Notes under the pieces: generated by a model
Seen by the model: the letters and a program-made list of their open reading frames with translations, nothing else
Databases searched by the model: none
What the model was told of the DNA's origin: nothing
Assembly: GCA_019749915.1 (NCBI GenBank)
Contig: JAIEPE010000014.1
Location: forward strand, 1 to 41,295
Direction of reading: 5' to 3'
Source: Alphaproteobacteria bacterium
Lineage (GTDB): Bacteria; Pseudomonadota; Alphaproteobacteria; UBA9655
DNA: 41,295 bases
Shown: positions 1 through 6,700 of the stretch, in pieces
How the letters are laid out: each line of letters begins with the position of its first letter
How positions within the stretch are numbered: the first letter of the stretch is position 1
Position numbers and translations under genes: made by a program

Positions 1-1485
1 TCTGTTGCAAAAGAAATCGACTTGACCGACAAGTTTGAAAACATGGGCGCTCAAATGGTTCGGGAAGTGGCTTCCAAAACCTCAGACATTGCCGGTGATG
101 GTACAACAACAGCCACAGTTCTCGCCCACGCTATCGTTAAAGAAGGCGTGAAAGCAGTTGCTGCAGGGATGAACCCTATGGACCTTAAGCGTGGTATTGA
201 TATGGCTGTTCAAGCTGTTATTGAAGATGTTAAAAAGCGCTCTCGGTCTGTTTCCACGAACCAAGAGATTTCTCAAGTGGGAACGATTTCTGCCAATGGT
301 GAGACTGAAATTGGCGCCATGATTGCTCGTGCTATGGAAAAAGTGGGTAATGAAGGTGTGATTACGGTTGAGGAAGCAAAATCCCTTGAAACTGAGCTTG
401 ATGTAGTTGAAGGAATGCAATTTGATCGTGGATATCTCTCCCCCTATTTCATCACCAATCCAGAAAAGATGATTTGTGAGATGGAGAATCCTTACATTCT
501 TATCCATGAAAAAAAGTTGACCGGATTGCAGCCTCTTCTTCCTGTTCTCGAGTCGGTTGTTCAATCAGGCCGTCCTCTTTTGATCATTTCTGAAGATGTT
601 GAAGGCGAAGCTCTCGCAACTCTCGTTGTGAACAAACTTCGTGGTGGCCTGAAAGTAGCTGCCGTTAAGGCACCTGGTTTCGGTGATCGCCGAAAAGCAA
701 TGCTTGAAGATATCGCTATCCTTACCGGTGGTCAGCTCATCTCAGAAGACATCGGCATTAAGCTTGAAAATGTAAACATCAGTATGTTGGGAACAGCAAA
801 GCGCGTTCTTATCTCCAAAGATGACACAACTATCATCAATGGTGCTGGTTCAAAGGCAGATATCGAAGCACGTTGCAATCAAATTCGCGCTCAAATCGAA
901 GAAACTTCTTCTGATTATGATCGTGAAAAACTTCAAGAGCGTTTGGCTAAGCTTTCCGGTGGTGTTGCCGTTATCCGTGTGGGTGGTGTGACAGAAATTG
1001 AAGTGAAAGAGCGTAAAGACCGCGTTGAAGATGCTATGTATGCAACAAGAGCAGCTGTTGCTGAAGGCATTGTTGCCGGAGGCGGTGTGGCTCTCTTGCA
1101 GGCTTACAAGTCTCTTGAGTCTCTTAAGCCACAAAATGACGAGCAACGGGTCGGCATCGACATTATCCGTAGAGCTCTTCAAGCGCCAGCACGGCAAATC
1201 GCTGTAAACGCTGGCGTGGACGGGTCCATCGTTATTGGAAAGCTTTTGGATAGCAAAGACATTAACTATGGATACAACGCTCAAACGGGTGAATATACAG
1301 ACCTTGTTAAGGCTGGAATCGTAGACCCAACCAAAGTTGTCCGCATTGCTCTACAAGATGCCGCTTCTATTGCAGGACTTTTGATTACAACCGAGGCTAT
1401 GGTTGCTGAAAAGCCTGAGAAGAAAGAAGCGTCAATGCCAAATATGGATGGCATGGGCGGAATGGGTGGAGGCATGGGCTTCTAA
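1..1485 (+). CDS. groEL: 60 kDa chaperonin GroEL, 5'-truncated by window edge
   Basis: The reading frame is open from base 1 (Ser-Val-Ala-Lys-Glu-Ile) and matches GroEL from about residue 55 of the usual 548, so only the N-terminal tenth is missing and lies outside the window. Visible hallmarks are [11 protein letters not shown], the ATP-binding [11 protein letters not shown] motif just after it, the apical-domain segment [29 protein letters not shown], and the Gly-Met-rich tail ending GGMGGGMGF. GroEL forms the double-ring chamber that folds cytosolic proteins with GroES; groES would be expected immediately upstream, outside the window. The TTG at 22 is an internal Leu codon and not a start. 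The frame is intact and a strong terminator follows the stop. Confidence 0.98.
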   Translation, partial: SVAKEIDLTDKFENMGAQMVREVASKTSDIAGDGTTTATVLAHAIVKEGVKAVAAGMNPMDLKRGIDMAVQAVIEDVKKRSRSVSTNQEISQVGTISANGETEIGAMIARAMEKVGNEGVITVEEAKSLETELDVVEGMQFDRGYLSPYFITNPEKMICEMENPYILIHEKKLTGLQPLLPVLESVVQSGRPLLIISEDVEGEALATLVVNKLRGGLKVAAVKAPGFGDRRKAMLEDIAILTGGQLISEDIGIKLENVNISMLGTAKRVLISKDDTTIINGAGSKADIEARCNQIRAQIEETSSDYDREKLQERLAKLSGGVAVIRVGGVTEIEVKERKDRVEDAMYATRAAVAEGIVAGGGVALLQAYKSLESLKPQNDEQRVGIDIIRRALQAPARQIAVNAGVDGSIVIGKLLDSKDINYGYNAQTGEYTDLVKAGIVDPTKVVRIALQDAASIAGLLITTEAMVAEKPEKKEASMPNMDGMGGMGGGMGF

Positions 1486-1510
1486 AGAAGCACACCTTCC
1501 ATCACTTTAA

Positions 1511-1541
1511 AAAGAGGGTCATAAAATGGCCCTCTTTTTTT
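1511..1541 (+). terminator. Rho-independent terminator of groEL
   Basis: A 10-bp stem (AAAGAGGGTC / GGCCCTCTTT, with one G-T wobble) around a 7-nt ATAAAAT loop is followed by a run of T, starting 26 bp after the groEL stop. A-rich sequence on the 5' side means it might also work in the other direction, but no minus-strand gene runs into it. Confidence 0.9.
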
Positions 1542-1617
1542 ATTAACTCCTATTAACGAGTTTTTAAACTTCTCTTGTTAGCCTTGAATTGAAACGGATT
1601 ATAGCAAGAGGCCATTT

Positions 1618-1866
1618 ATGCGATTTTTGACATTAATCATTTTTCTATTTTCTGCCCTGAACGCCTTTGCCAGCGTTCCCGAATGCCCTTTATATTCGAC
1701 AAAACGAGAGTGCCTTGCCTCCGTTGAAGAAAATTATAAAAACTTTCTCGATTTTATTGACAATATTGAAAAAGAATACAACTCCCCCCAAGACACCTTA
1801 ATTGATGCCGCCAACGATATTAAAAAATATGAAAGTCTTGCTTGCCAAAAAACCTGCCTGAATTAA
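1618..1866 (+). CDS. Small exported Cys-containing protein, unknown function
   Basis: An 82-residue protein I do not recognise. It starts with a clear Sec signal peptide (MRFLTLIIFLFSALNAFAS, cleavage likely after AFA), leaving a mature part of about 63 residues. The mature part has four cysteines: one near its start (PEC), one in REC, and two at the C-terminus (ACQKTC). The middle is acidic and helical-looking (Glu/Asp/Asn/Lys-rich). The spaced cysteines suggest disulphides in the periplasm or outside the cell. A purine-rich AAGAGG lies 8-9 bases before the ATG. It stands alone after the groEL terminator. Export is seen from the sequence; any function would be a guess, and a chance reading frame is not fully excluded. 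Confidence 0.55.
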   Translation: MRFLTLIIFLFSALNAFASVPECPLYSTKRECLASVEENYKNFLDFIDNIEKEYNSPQDTLIDAANDIKKYESLACQKTCLN

Positions 1867-1960
1867 AAACAGGGAATTACAAAATTCAGATTACTTTGTC
1901 ATTTTTAAACGCCATAGTCATCCAGTCTCCTGCACATATCTACAGGGGCTTAAATGCTTT

Positions 1961-1986
1961 GGTTTCTAAGAAACCCTATCTTTTTT
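1961..1986 (+). terminator. Weak hairpin plus T-run after small exported gene
   Basis: GGTTTC-TAA-GAAACC (6-bp stem, tight 3-nt loop), then CTATC and six T. The stem is short and the T-run begins 5 nt after it, so this is only a plausible terminator for the gene ending at 1866, which lies 95 bp upstream. Confidence 0.35.
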
Positions 1987-2125
1987 ATCACCCACCCAAC
2001 CAATCACTCTTTAAATCATTAAGTACCCCGGGGTAACTCAACGTTTCCGTTCTAACTCGTCTGACTGAAGCAGAAACCAAAGATCTTCTAGCTAGTTCAG
2101 ATCTTCACTTTGATTCCTGTGCTCC

Positions 2126-2159
2126 TTCGAGCCGGCTTCGTTAGAGGACTCCGCTCGAA
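2126..2159. repeat. Inverted repeat TTCGAGC...GCTCGAA
   Basis: A perfect 7-bp inverted repeat (TTCGAGC at 2126-2132, GCTCGAA at 2153-2159) with a 20-nt centre inside the G+C-richer part of the gene-free stretch. It is not followed by a T-run in either direction, so it is not an intrinsic terminator. It may be part of a dispersed palindromic element. Confidence 0.4.
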
Positions 2160-2302
2160 CCTTTCGATCCTGACTTCTTAGTCCACCCTTAGAATATCTA
2201 AAGAAAATAAAAAAAGCGATTTTCTGAATTAGCCATATGCGCATGGGAGTTATTAGATTATAAAAATTGTGTTACGCTAAATGTAAGCTGGAAAACTTAT
2301 GC

Positions 2303-2899
2303 CTACACTCCCCGGCGGGACAAAAGAGCAGCTGAAAGAGTTCCCTCGTCAAGGTAATCAAGCTCGCCCCCCACAGGAACGCCGCGAGCAAGGCTTGAAA
2401 TATAGGTAATGCCTACCTCTTTCAATCTTTCGGTGATGTAATGACTAGTGGTTTGCCCTTCAACAGTCGCGTTAAGGGCTAAAATGACCTCATGAATTTC
2501 TTCCCTTTGGCAGCGCTGCAGGAGGGAAGACAAACGGATATCTTGAGGCCCGACCCCATCTAAGGCGGATAAAACACCACCTAAAACATGATAGCGCCCC
2601 TTAAAAGAAGCACTTCTCTCCAAAGCCCACAGATCAGCCACACTTTCCACAACACAGAGAAGGGTAGAATCACGCCTCACGTCTTGACAAAGGGCACAGG
2701 GATCTTGGGAATCTAAATTTCCGCAGTGGATGCAGTCCTTCACCTTTACGCCGGCGATCTGTAAGGATTCGGTTAGGGCTGGGAGCGTTGTGTTTCTGTT
2801 TTGAAGCAAATGCAAGGCAATGCGCTTTCCCGAGCGTGGTCCCAGCCCGGGAAGCTTTGAAATAAGTTGAATGAGGGTTTTGAGCTCTTCACTAATCAT
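2303..2899 (-). CDS. recR: Recombination mediator protein RecR
   Basis: The 198-residue length is typical. RecR acts with RecF and RecO to load RecA on gapped DNA. Domains in order: an N-terminal helix-hairpin-helix (LPGLGPRSGKRIALHLL, residues 16-32), a C4 zinc finger with Cys56, Cys59, Cys68 and Cys71, a Toprim domain starting near residue 80 (LCVVES with the conserved Glu), and the RecR C-terminal segment containing ARGVPVGGELDYLDEGTLSAAL, matching the Walker-B-like family signature. It follows ybaB by 3 bp on the minus strand, and the block ybaB-recR downstream of dnaX is conserved in many bacteria, so the three are probably one transcript. Confidence 0.97.
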   Translation of the reverse strand: MISEELKTLIQLISKLPGLGPRSGKRIALHLLQNRNTTLPALTESLQIAGVKVKDCIHCGNLDSQDPCALCQDVRRDSTLLCVVESVADLWALERSASFKGRYHVLGGVLSALDGVGPQDIRLSSLLQRCQREEIHEVILALNATVEGQTTSHYITERLKEVGITYISSLARGVPVGGELDYLDEGTLSAALLSRRGV

Positions 2900-2902
2900 C
2901 TC

Positions 2903-3229
2903 TTAAAATGGGAGTTTCATCCCTCCAGGAAGCTTAAGGCCGCCAGTTACCTTTTGCATTTCTTCCGCAGATTTTTCGTTCGCTTTTTTCTGGGTATCAT
3001 GAAGAGCCGCCACCAAAAGATCTTCAAGAACTTCTCCTTCCTTTGGATCGAGGAGGCTGGGATCAATTTTCACCTCCTTAATAGTGCCTTGACCATCTGC
3101 TAGTATCTTCACGAGGCCACCACCGGAAGTGCCTTCCACCTCAAGGGTAGTGAGTTTTTCTTGGACTTCCGCCATTTTTGCTTGCATTTTTTGCGCTTGC
3201 TTCATCATATCGCCAATATTACCGAACAT
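2903..3229 (-). CDS. ybaB: Nucleoid-associated protein YbaB/EbfC family
   Basis: A 108-residue protein with the family start MFGNIGDMMKQAQKMQAKM, a long N-terminal helix, a central GTSGGGLVKILADGQGTIKEVKIDPSLLDP strand region and a second C-terminal helix (LEDLLVAALHDTQKKANEKS). YbaB dimers bind DNA without strong sequence preference and affect nucleoid structure. The gene lies between the dnaX tau-coding end (gap 15 bp) and recR (gap 3 bp), the classical dnaX-ybaB-recR order. An AAGGAAAGAGAGA purine tract lies just before the ATG as ribosome binding site. Nothing unusual seen. Confidence 0.95.
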   Translation of the reverse strand: MFGNIGDMMKQAQKMQAKMAEVQEKLTTLEVEGTSGGGLVKILADGQGTIKEVKIDPSLLDPKEGEVLEDLLVAALHDTQKKANEKSAEEMQKVTGGLKLPGGMKLPF

Positions 3230-3244
3230 TTTCTCTCTCTTTCC

Positions 3245-3622
3245 TTAATTGTCTTCAATATGCGTCAGGATTGTTCCTGGGAACGTTTTTATGAGGGATT
3301 TAATAAATGGTGCCTGCAAAATCCTTTGCCTTCGTTCCTCAAGAGCTTGCTGTTCTTTTTCATGAAGGCTAGGTTGACCCATTTCAGCCGAAATTGCAAT
3401 CGTCCAGACTTCATTCCTTAACTTTTTTAACAGATCTTCCAACTGCTTTGGCAAACTTTTCGGTGCCCTTTCAGTCAAGCGGAGCTTAAGGCAAGGCGGC
3501 GCAAATTCAACAAGGTGAACATCATATAAAAGGTGAGCTTGCAACATCCCTTCCCGTTGTTGACTCACCCACTCAACAAGATCGTCAAAGGAAGAAAATG
3601 ATGGTTTTGCCTCAGTTAAGAC
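3245..3622 (-). CDS. dnaX: DnaX tau-specific C-terminal extension, read by -1 frameshift
   Basis: This frame has no start of its own that makes sense; it continues dnaX after a -1 shift at the A-run. It adds about 125 residues (Val-Leu-Thr-Glu-Ala-Lys ... to IEDN), giving tau of about 525 residues. The sequence resembles the tau C-terminal domain of alphaproteobacteria: a segment judged by the pattern VHLVEFAPPCLKLRL, then LPKQLEDLLKKLRNEVWTIAIS, then QPSLHEKEQQALEERRQ and APFIKSLIKTFPGTIL. In tau this region contacts the polymerase alpha subunit. A GTG at 3568 could in principle start a free 107-residue protein, but its position mid-domain argues against that. The frameshift is inferred from sequence, not proven. 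Confidence 0.85.
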   Translation of the reverse strand, partial: VLTEAKPSFSSFDDLVEWVSQQREGMLQAHLLYDVHLVEFAPPCLKLRLTERAPKSLPKQLEDLLKKLRNEVWTIAISAEMGQPSLHEKEQQALEERRQRILQAPFIKSLIKTFPGTILTHIEDN

Positions 3623-4821
3623 TTTTTTTTTTCGAGAGAGCTTTCTACACCTCCTTCTAAAAGCTCAGCTAAAGAGGGGAGAGGAGCCAGATGGGTCAGA
3701 CGAATCACAAGAACTTCCAGAGCTTTTTGAGGACAAGGCGCCCTCTTCATTTCCTCAAATCCCTTTAAAAGAATTTGCCAAACCCGAGTCAAGGTTGGAA
3801 GAGAAAGAGAGGCCGCAAGCTCGAGTCCCTTTTGCCGTTTTTCAGCCGTAATTTCAATGTCTTGGGCTAGCTCTGGACTAATTTTGAGGCACTGCACCCA
3901 ATGGGTTAAATCCAAAAGTTCTTCCAAAACGCGCAGCCCTTCCGCCCCTTCTTGATAAAGTTGACGGAGTTTCTCAAGAACCTCTTTGATATTTCCTTCC
4001 ATCATAACGTGGAAAAGATCTAAAAGAGCCCCTTGATCCGAAAGGCCCAACATTTCCCGAACTTGAGCCGTTGTCACGTTTGAGGAGCCATAGGTAATAG
4101 CTTGATCGAGGAGAGAAAGTCCATCGCGTACTGAACCCTCAGCAGCTTTGGCTATTAACCGTATGGCCTCTTCCTCATAAGTCACACTTTCCTTCTCACA
4201 GAGCTCTTGGAAGTAATCGGTTAAGGTTGCACTTTCAATACGTTTAAGATCAAACCGCACGCAGCGGGATAAAATTGTGGCGGGAACTTTGTGAATTTCC
4301 GTTGTAGCAAAGATAAATTTAACGTGAGCGGGCGGCTCTTCAAGGGTTTTCAACAACGCGTTAAAGGCACTTTTTGAGAGCATGTGGACTTCATCAATAA
4401 TATAAATTTTATAGCGTGCTGCAACTGCTTTATACCGGGAAGCCTCAATAATCTCCCGAATATCATCAATGCCGGTACGGCTGGCCGCATCGATTTCAAT
4501 AACATCCAGGGCATGATCTTGAGAAATTGAGGTGCAAGACCCACAAACCCCACAAGGCTCTGGGGTGGGGCCATTTTCACAATTTAAGGAACGAGCGATA
4601 ATACGCGCCGTTGTTGTTTTTCCTGTTCCGCGAATACCTGTGAGGATAAAGGCATGACCTAAGCGATTGCCTTCGATGCCCCTTCTCAAAGTTTCAACAA
4701 GGAAATCTTGACCGATCACTTCACTCAGTTTTATAGGACGATACTTACGCGCTAAAACACGATAGCCTTCTGCAGGCACCGTAGAAGTTTCAGGAATAAT
4801 TTTAAGGGCCGTATTCGTCAC
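3616..4821 (-). CDS. dnaX: DNA polymerase III gamma subunit (zero-frame DnaX)
   Basis: Clamp-loader ATPase that opens the beta sliding clamp. The zero-frame product is 401 residues. Seen in order: the N-terminal YRVLARKYRPIKLSEVIGQ, Walker A GIRGTGKT (residues 62-69), a zinc knuckle with Cys81, Cys90, Cys93 and Cys96, Walker B IIDEVHML (about 141-148), the LLKTLEEPPAHVKFIFATTE sensor stretch, and SRC of the arginine finger. The start is a GTG at 4821 preceded by AAAGGATAGGAA. It ends in Glu-Lys-Lys-Lys-Ser right after an A-run, which is a probable frameshift site leading to tau. The SRP RNA gene ends only about 20 bp upstream on the same strand with no terminator between, so the two may share a transcript. 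Confidence 0.97.
   Translation of the reverse strand: MTNTALKIIPETSTVPAEGYRVLARKYRPIKLSEVIGQDFLVETLRRGIEGNRLGHAFILTGIRGTGKTTTARIIARSLNCENGPTPEPCGVCGSCTSISQDHALDVIEIDAASRTGIDDIREIIEASRYKAVAARYKIYIIDEVHMLSKSAFNALLKTLEEPPAHVKFIFATTEIHKVPATILSRCVRFDLKRIESATLTDYFQELCEKESVTYEEEAIRLIAKAAEGSVRDGLSLLDQAITYGSSNVTTAQVREMLGLSDQGALLDLFHVMMEGNIKEVLEKLRQLYQEGAEGLRVLEELLDLTHWVQCLKISPELAQDIEITAEKRQKGLELAASLSLPTLTRVWQILLKGFEEMKRAPCPQKALEVLVIRLTHLAPLPSLAELLEGGVESSLEKKKS
3622..3656 (-). promoter_or_regulatory. dnaX: Programmed -1 frameshift signal of dnaX
   Basis: On the minus strand the zero frame reads GAA AAA AAA AAG TCT TAA, with ten A in a row (3623-3632). It contains the heptamer A-AAA-AAG in the same phase as the Escherichia coli dnaX slippery site. 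A shift of -1 there opens the frame encoding the tau C-terminus, whereas no shift ends the protein after one more residue. Upstream lies a nine-base perfect Shine-Dalgarno match AAGGAGGTG (3648-3656), inside the codons for Leu-Glu-Gly-Gly-Val, 15 nt before the A-run; E. coli uses a similar internal Shine-Dalgarno element as stimulator. A 7-bp hairpin at 3557-3579 lies further downstream, probably too far to help. Transcriptional slippage on the A-run is an alternative mechanism with the same outcome. Confidence 0.8.
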
Positions 4822-4840
4822 GTTTCCTATCCTTTAATGG

Positions 4841-4941
4841 TGAGGGGCTGATATAACGTGACCCGCAAGGATCTTACGACGGCTGCTTCCTTCCAGACCT
4901 GACCGAATTGGCAAGACTTACGTCCACAAATCAACCCCTCA
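4841..4941 (-). ncRNA. ffs: Signal recognition particle 4.5S-type RNA
   Basis: The minus strand contains the conserved SRP helix-8 core GGTCAGGTCTGGAAGGAAGC followed by AGCC, which binds Ffh. The ends close by pairing TGAGGGGTTGAT at the 5' end with ATCAGCCCCTCA at the 3' end, giving a single hairpin of about 100 nt, the small bacterial form. It pairs with Ffh for co-translational targeting of membrane proteins. It lies just before dnaX, as in many proteobacteria, and has its own promoter-like sequence at 4949-4977. Ends are assigned from pairing and may be off by a few bases. Confidence 0.95.
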
Positions 4942-4948
4942 TCCCTCT

Positions 4949-4977
4949 TATAGCAAATAAATTGGGGGAGGAGGCAA
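4949..4977 (-). promoter_or_regulatory. Putative sigma-70 promoter of SRP RNA
   Basis: On the minus strand TTGCCT (4972-4977), a 17-bp spacer and GCTATA (4949-4954) are placed so that transcription would begin about 7 bases later, at the 5' end of the SRP RNA helix near 4941. Placement rather than exact match is the main support. Confidence 0.6.
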
Positions 4978-4992
4978 GAAAAATATAGCATT

Positions 4993-5808
4993 TTAAAGCC
5001 CTCTCAATTCCATACCTGCCTCAATCAAAGAATGCTTTATTTTAATAAGGTCCAACCAAACCTCGCGTTTTTGCCCCGGAGAGCGAAGAAGATAAGCTGG
5101 ATGAAAAATAGCTATGATTTTTATTTTTTTTCCAGCCTCTGTCGTATAATCCTTCCAGGTTCCACGCATGCGCATAATCCCGTCCCGTCCTCCCAAAAGG
5201 GTTTTAGCAGCCGTCCCGCCCACGAGAATCAAAAAATCAGGGTTCACTAAATCAATATGACGCTGAACAAAAGGAAGACAGGCCTCAGCTTCTGCGGGGG
5301 TGGGTTGGCGATTTCCCGGAGGTCGCCAGGGAATGATATTGGTGATATAGAAATTCTCTCGCGTCAGCCCAATGGTTGACAACATTTTATCCAAGAGTTG
5401 ACCACTTTGGCCCACAAAAGGGAGGCCTTGACGATCCTCATCCGCCCCGGGAGCTTCGCCAATAAACATTACCCGTGCCTCAGGATTTCCATCCCCAAAG
5501 ACAAGGTTTGTGGCTGTATATTTAAGGGCACAGCCTTCAAAGGCCTGAAGGGCTTCTTTAAGTTCTTTTAAAGACTGAGCTGAGCTGGCCAATTGATGAG
5601 CGGTATCATGAGCAACTTGTGGAGAAATGAGAGGTGCCACTGGAACTCTTTCCTTTGCCTTTTCCTTTTCTTCTGAAGAAGGGGAAGGAATCTCGACTTT
5701 TTTCTCTTTTTCTTCAAAACGATTGTGAGGCGCAAGGGAGATCACCTCATCATCCCCCGCATCTTTATAAATAGATAAAAGTGTTTTTAAGACATCAGTA
5801 TTCATCAT
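4993..5808 (-). CDS. Uracil-DNA glycosylase, family 4-like
   Basis: A 271-residue protein (start ATG at 5808 chosen for the upstream AGGAATAGGT; ATG 5805 is equally possible) that removes uracil from DNA. The first 85 or so residues form a Glu/Lys/Pro-rich low-complexity linker. The catalytic domain has motif 1 [12 protein letters not shown] (about residues 117-128), [28 protein letters not shown], and motif 3 HPAYLLRSP (His about 236). Family 4 enzymes normally bind a 4Fe-4S cluster through four cysteines. Here only two candidates remain (in GCALKYTAT and in EACLPF); the position usually KC before RPPGN is PW, and the first Cys of the N-terminal pair is absent. Loss of the cluster is therefore likely. 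I believe other alphaproteobacterial members share this pattern. Confidence 0.88.
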   Translation of the reverse strand: MMNTDVLKTLLSIYKDAGDDEVISLAPHNRFEEKEKKVEIPSPSSEEKEKAKERVPVAPLISPQVAHDTAHQLASSAQSLKELKEALQAFEGCALKYTATNLVFGDGNPEARVMFIGEAPGADEDRQGLPFVGQSGQLLDKMLSTIGLTRENFYITNIIPWRPPGNRQPTPAEAEACLPFVQRHIDLVNPDFLILVGGTAAKTLLGGRDGIMRMRGTWKDYTTEAGKKIKIIAIFHPAYLLRSPGQKREVWLDLIKIKHSLIEAGMELRGL

Positions 5809-5842
5809 ACCTATTCCTAACATACTTCTATTTTTATGGCTA

Positions 5843-6700
5843 CTAGCGCAACTTTACATAATGCTTCAAAAACTGATCTCGACTTTCCCAACGTAAAATA
5901 TCATCACTTTGACTGCTTTCTATAAAAGTAAAGTTGTCATCAAGGTTTTCCCGCTTATGAGGAAATACATTATCTCCTTGAATTTTCCCTGTCTGGCCCT
6001 TGCCTATAAAAGACCCTATACCGCTTCCCCCATGACTGATGAGAAGAAGGGCGACTGAATTGGGATTGTGATCAGTGATAAGGGGTGGCGCAAGAACATT
6101 ACTACCATCCTCTCGAAGAAGAGTAATATATCCACCGCTTTCGTTCTGAAGAGTTGTATCGACCTTAGCAAATTCAGGCTCTACAACATAGGTCATGAGG
6201 CGTTTGAATCCATCTTGACTATACACCTCACTAATTCCCAAGGTTTTAAAAGGAACTATTCCTTTTGCTCTTTGCCCACGACAGTGCAATTGGGACACGC
6301 CATACTCGTTCCCTATTCCTTGAGGCGCGGCAGGGCAAGGAAAACGCTTATTTTTCTCCACATGGGCTGCAATAGCACCGAGTACATATTCTTGATGAGA
6401 ACGAGTCTTTATAAGTGCTGCTCTTTGAATTTGCGCTGTGAGAAGGGGCAAGCTTAAGCCACCTAAAATTCCTATGATGATAAGAACGATGGAAAGTTCT
6501 AAGAGAGAAAATCCCTCTTCACCTTTGGTACGTAGAATAAAAGTTCTAAAAATTCCGTCATTGCGAGGCCCTGCAAGGGCCGCGGCAATCCATTTTTCCA
6601 ATCCATATGGATCGCCACGCCCCCGTTGGTGGCTCGCGATGACGTTTTTTTTGTAGGTCACGTCCTTAAAGTTGGAAAAAGAGAACACAAGCCGCATCAT
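5843..6700 (-). CDS. Prepilin-like protein with repeat-derived long leader
   Basis: The core is a type IV pilin/pseudopilin: leader end RTKGEEG, then cleavage before [18 protein letters not shown] with Glu at +5 (codon for F at 6511), a long N-terminal helix, and a globular part with PCPAAPQG and several Gly-rich loops. The problem is the start. The natural leader just before FSLLE has no ATG, GTG or TTG, because a palindromic repeat (6557-6644) sits directly upstream and is open in this frame. Candidate starts are the ATG pair at 6700/6697, which overlaps the end of the preceding prepilin gene, and a GTG at 6661. Either gives an about 50-63 residue leader encoded largely by the repeat. It may still be cleaved normally, or the gene may be poorly expressed. 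The exact pilin subclass cannot be told. Confidence 0.75.
   Translation of the reverse strand: MMRLVFSFSNFKDVTYKKNVIASHQRGRGDPYGLEKWIAAALAGPRNDGIFRTFILRTKGEEGFSLLELSIVLIIIGILGGLSLPLLTAQIQRAALIKTRSHQEYVLGAIAAHVEKNKRFPCPAAPQGIGNEYGVSQLHCRGQRAKGIVPFKTLGISEVYSQDGFKRLMTYVVEPEFAKVDTTLQNESGGYITLLREDGSNVLAPPLITDHNPNSVALLLISHGGSGIGSFIGKGQTGKIQGDNVFPHKRENLDDNFTFIESSQSDDILRWESRDQFLKHYVKLR
6557..6644. repeat. GTCATTGCGAG-type palindromic dispersed repeat
   Basis: An 88-bp element with terminal inverted repeats CGTCATTGCGAG and CTCGCGATGACG (11 of 12 positions pair). The interior has secondary inverted pieces (AATCCAT / ATGGATT type) and is G+C-rich compared with its surroundings. Elements with GTCATTGCGAG ends are known as intergenic palindromic repeats in many bacteria, including Rickettsiales-like genomes. 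Here it lies between two prepilin genes and is read through in frame by the second. No other copy is visible in this window. Confidence 0.85.

Larger units (their letters stand above)
1867..2302. other. Gene-free stretch with palindromes, possible repeat remnant
   Basis: About 436 bp with no convincing gene. It holds a weak hairpin plus T-run just after the small exported gene (1961-1986), a perfect 12-bp palindrome TACCCCGGGGTA at 2024-2035, and a segment at about 2040-2190 that looks richer in G+C than its AT-rich flanks and contains two further inverted repeats (2078-2112 region and 2126-2159). On the minus strand the 2040-2190 segment has a short open frame with no start. The mixture looks like a decayed or dispersed non-coding repeat, but no second copy exists in this window to prove it. 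Confidence 0.5.

Noticed and set aside
82-1475. Several open frames antisense to groEL
   Set aside because: They are by-products of groEL codon use; the sense frame is an intact conserved chaperonin.
1842-2036. A 64-codon open frame after the small exported gene
   Set aside because: It overlaps that gene, contains the possible terminator and a palindrome, and has low-complexity translation.
3245-3568. A separate 107-residue gene starting at GTG 3568
   Set aside because: It matches the DnaX tau C-terminal region and begins mid-domain; it is better read as the frameshifted end of dnaX.
3616-3632. dnaX as a pseudogene broken by a frameshift
   Set aside because: The shift falls exactly at an A-AAA-AAG heptamer in the right phase and has an upstream Shine-Dalgarno; both halves are otherwise intact, which fits recoding better than decay.
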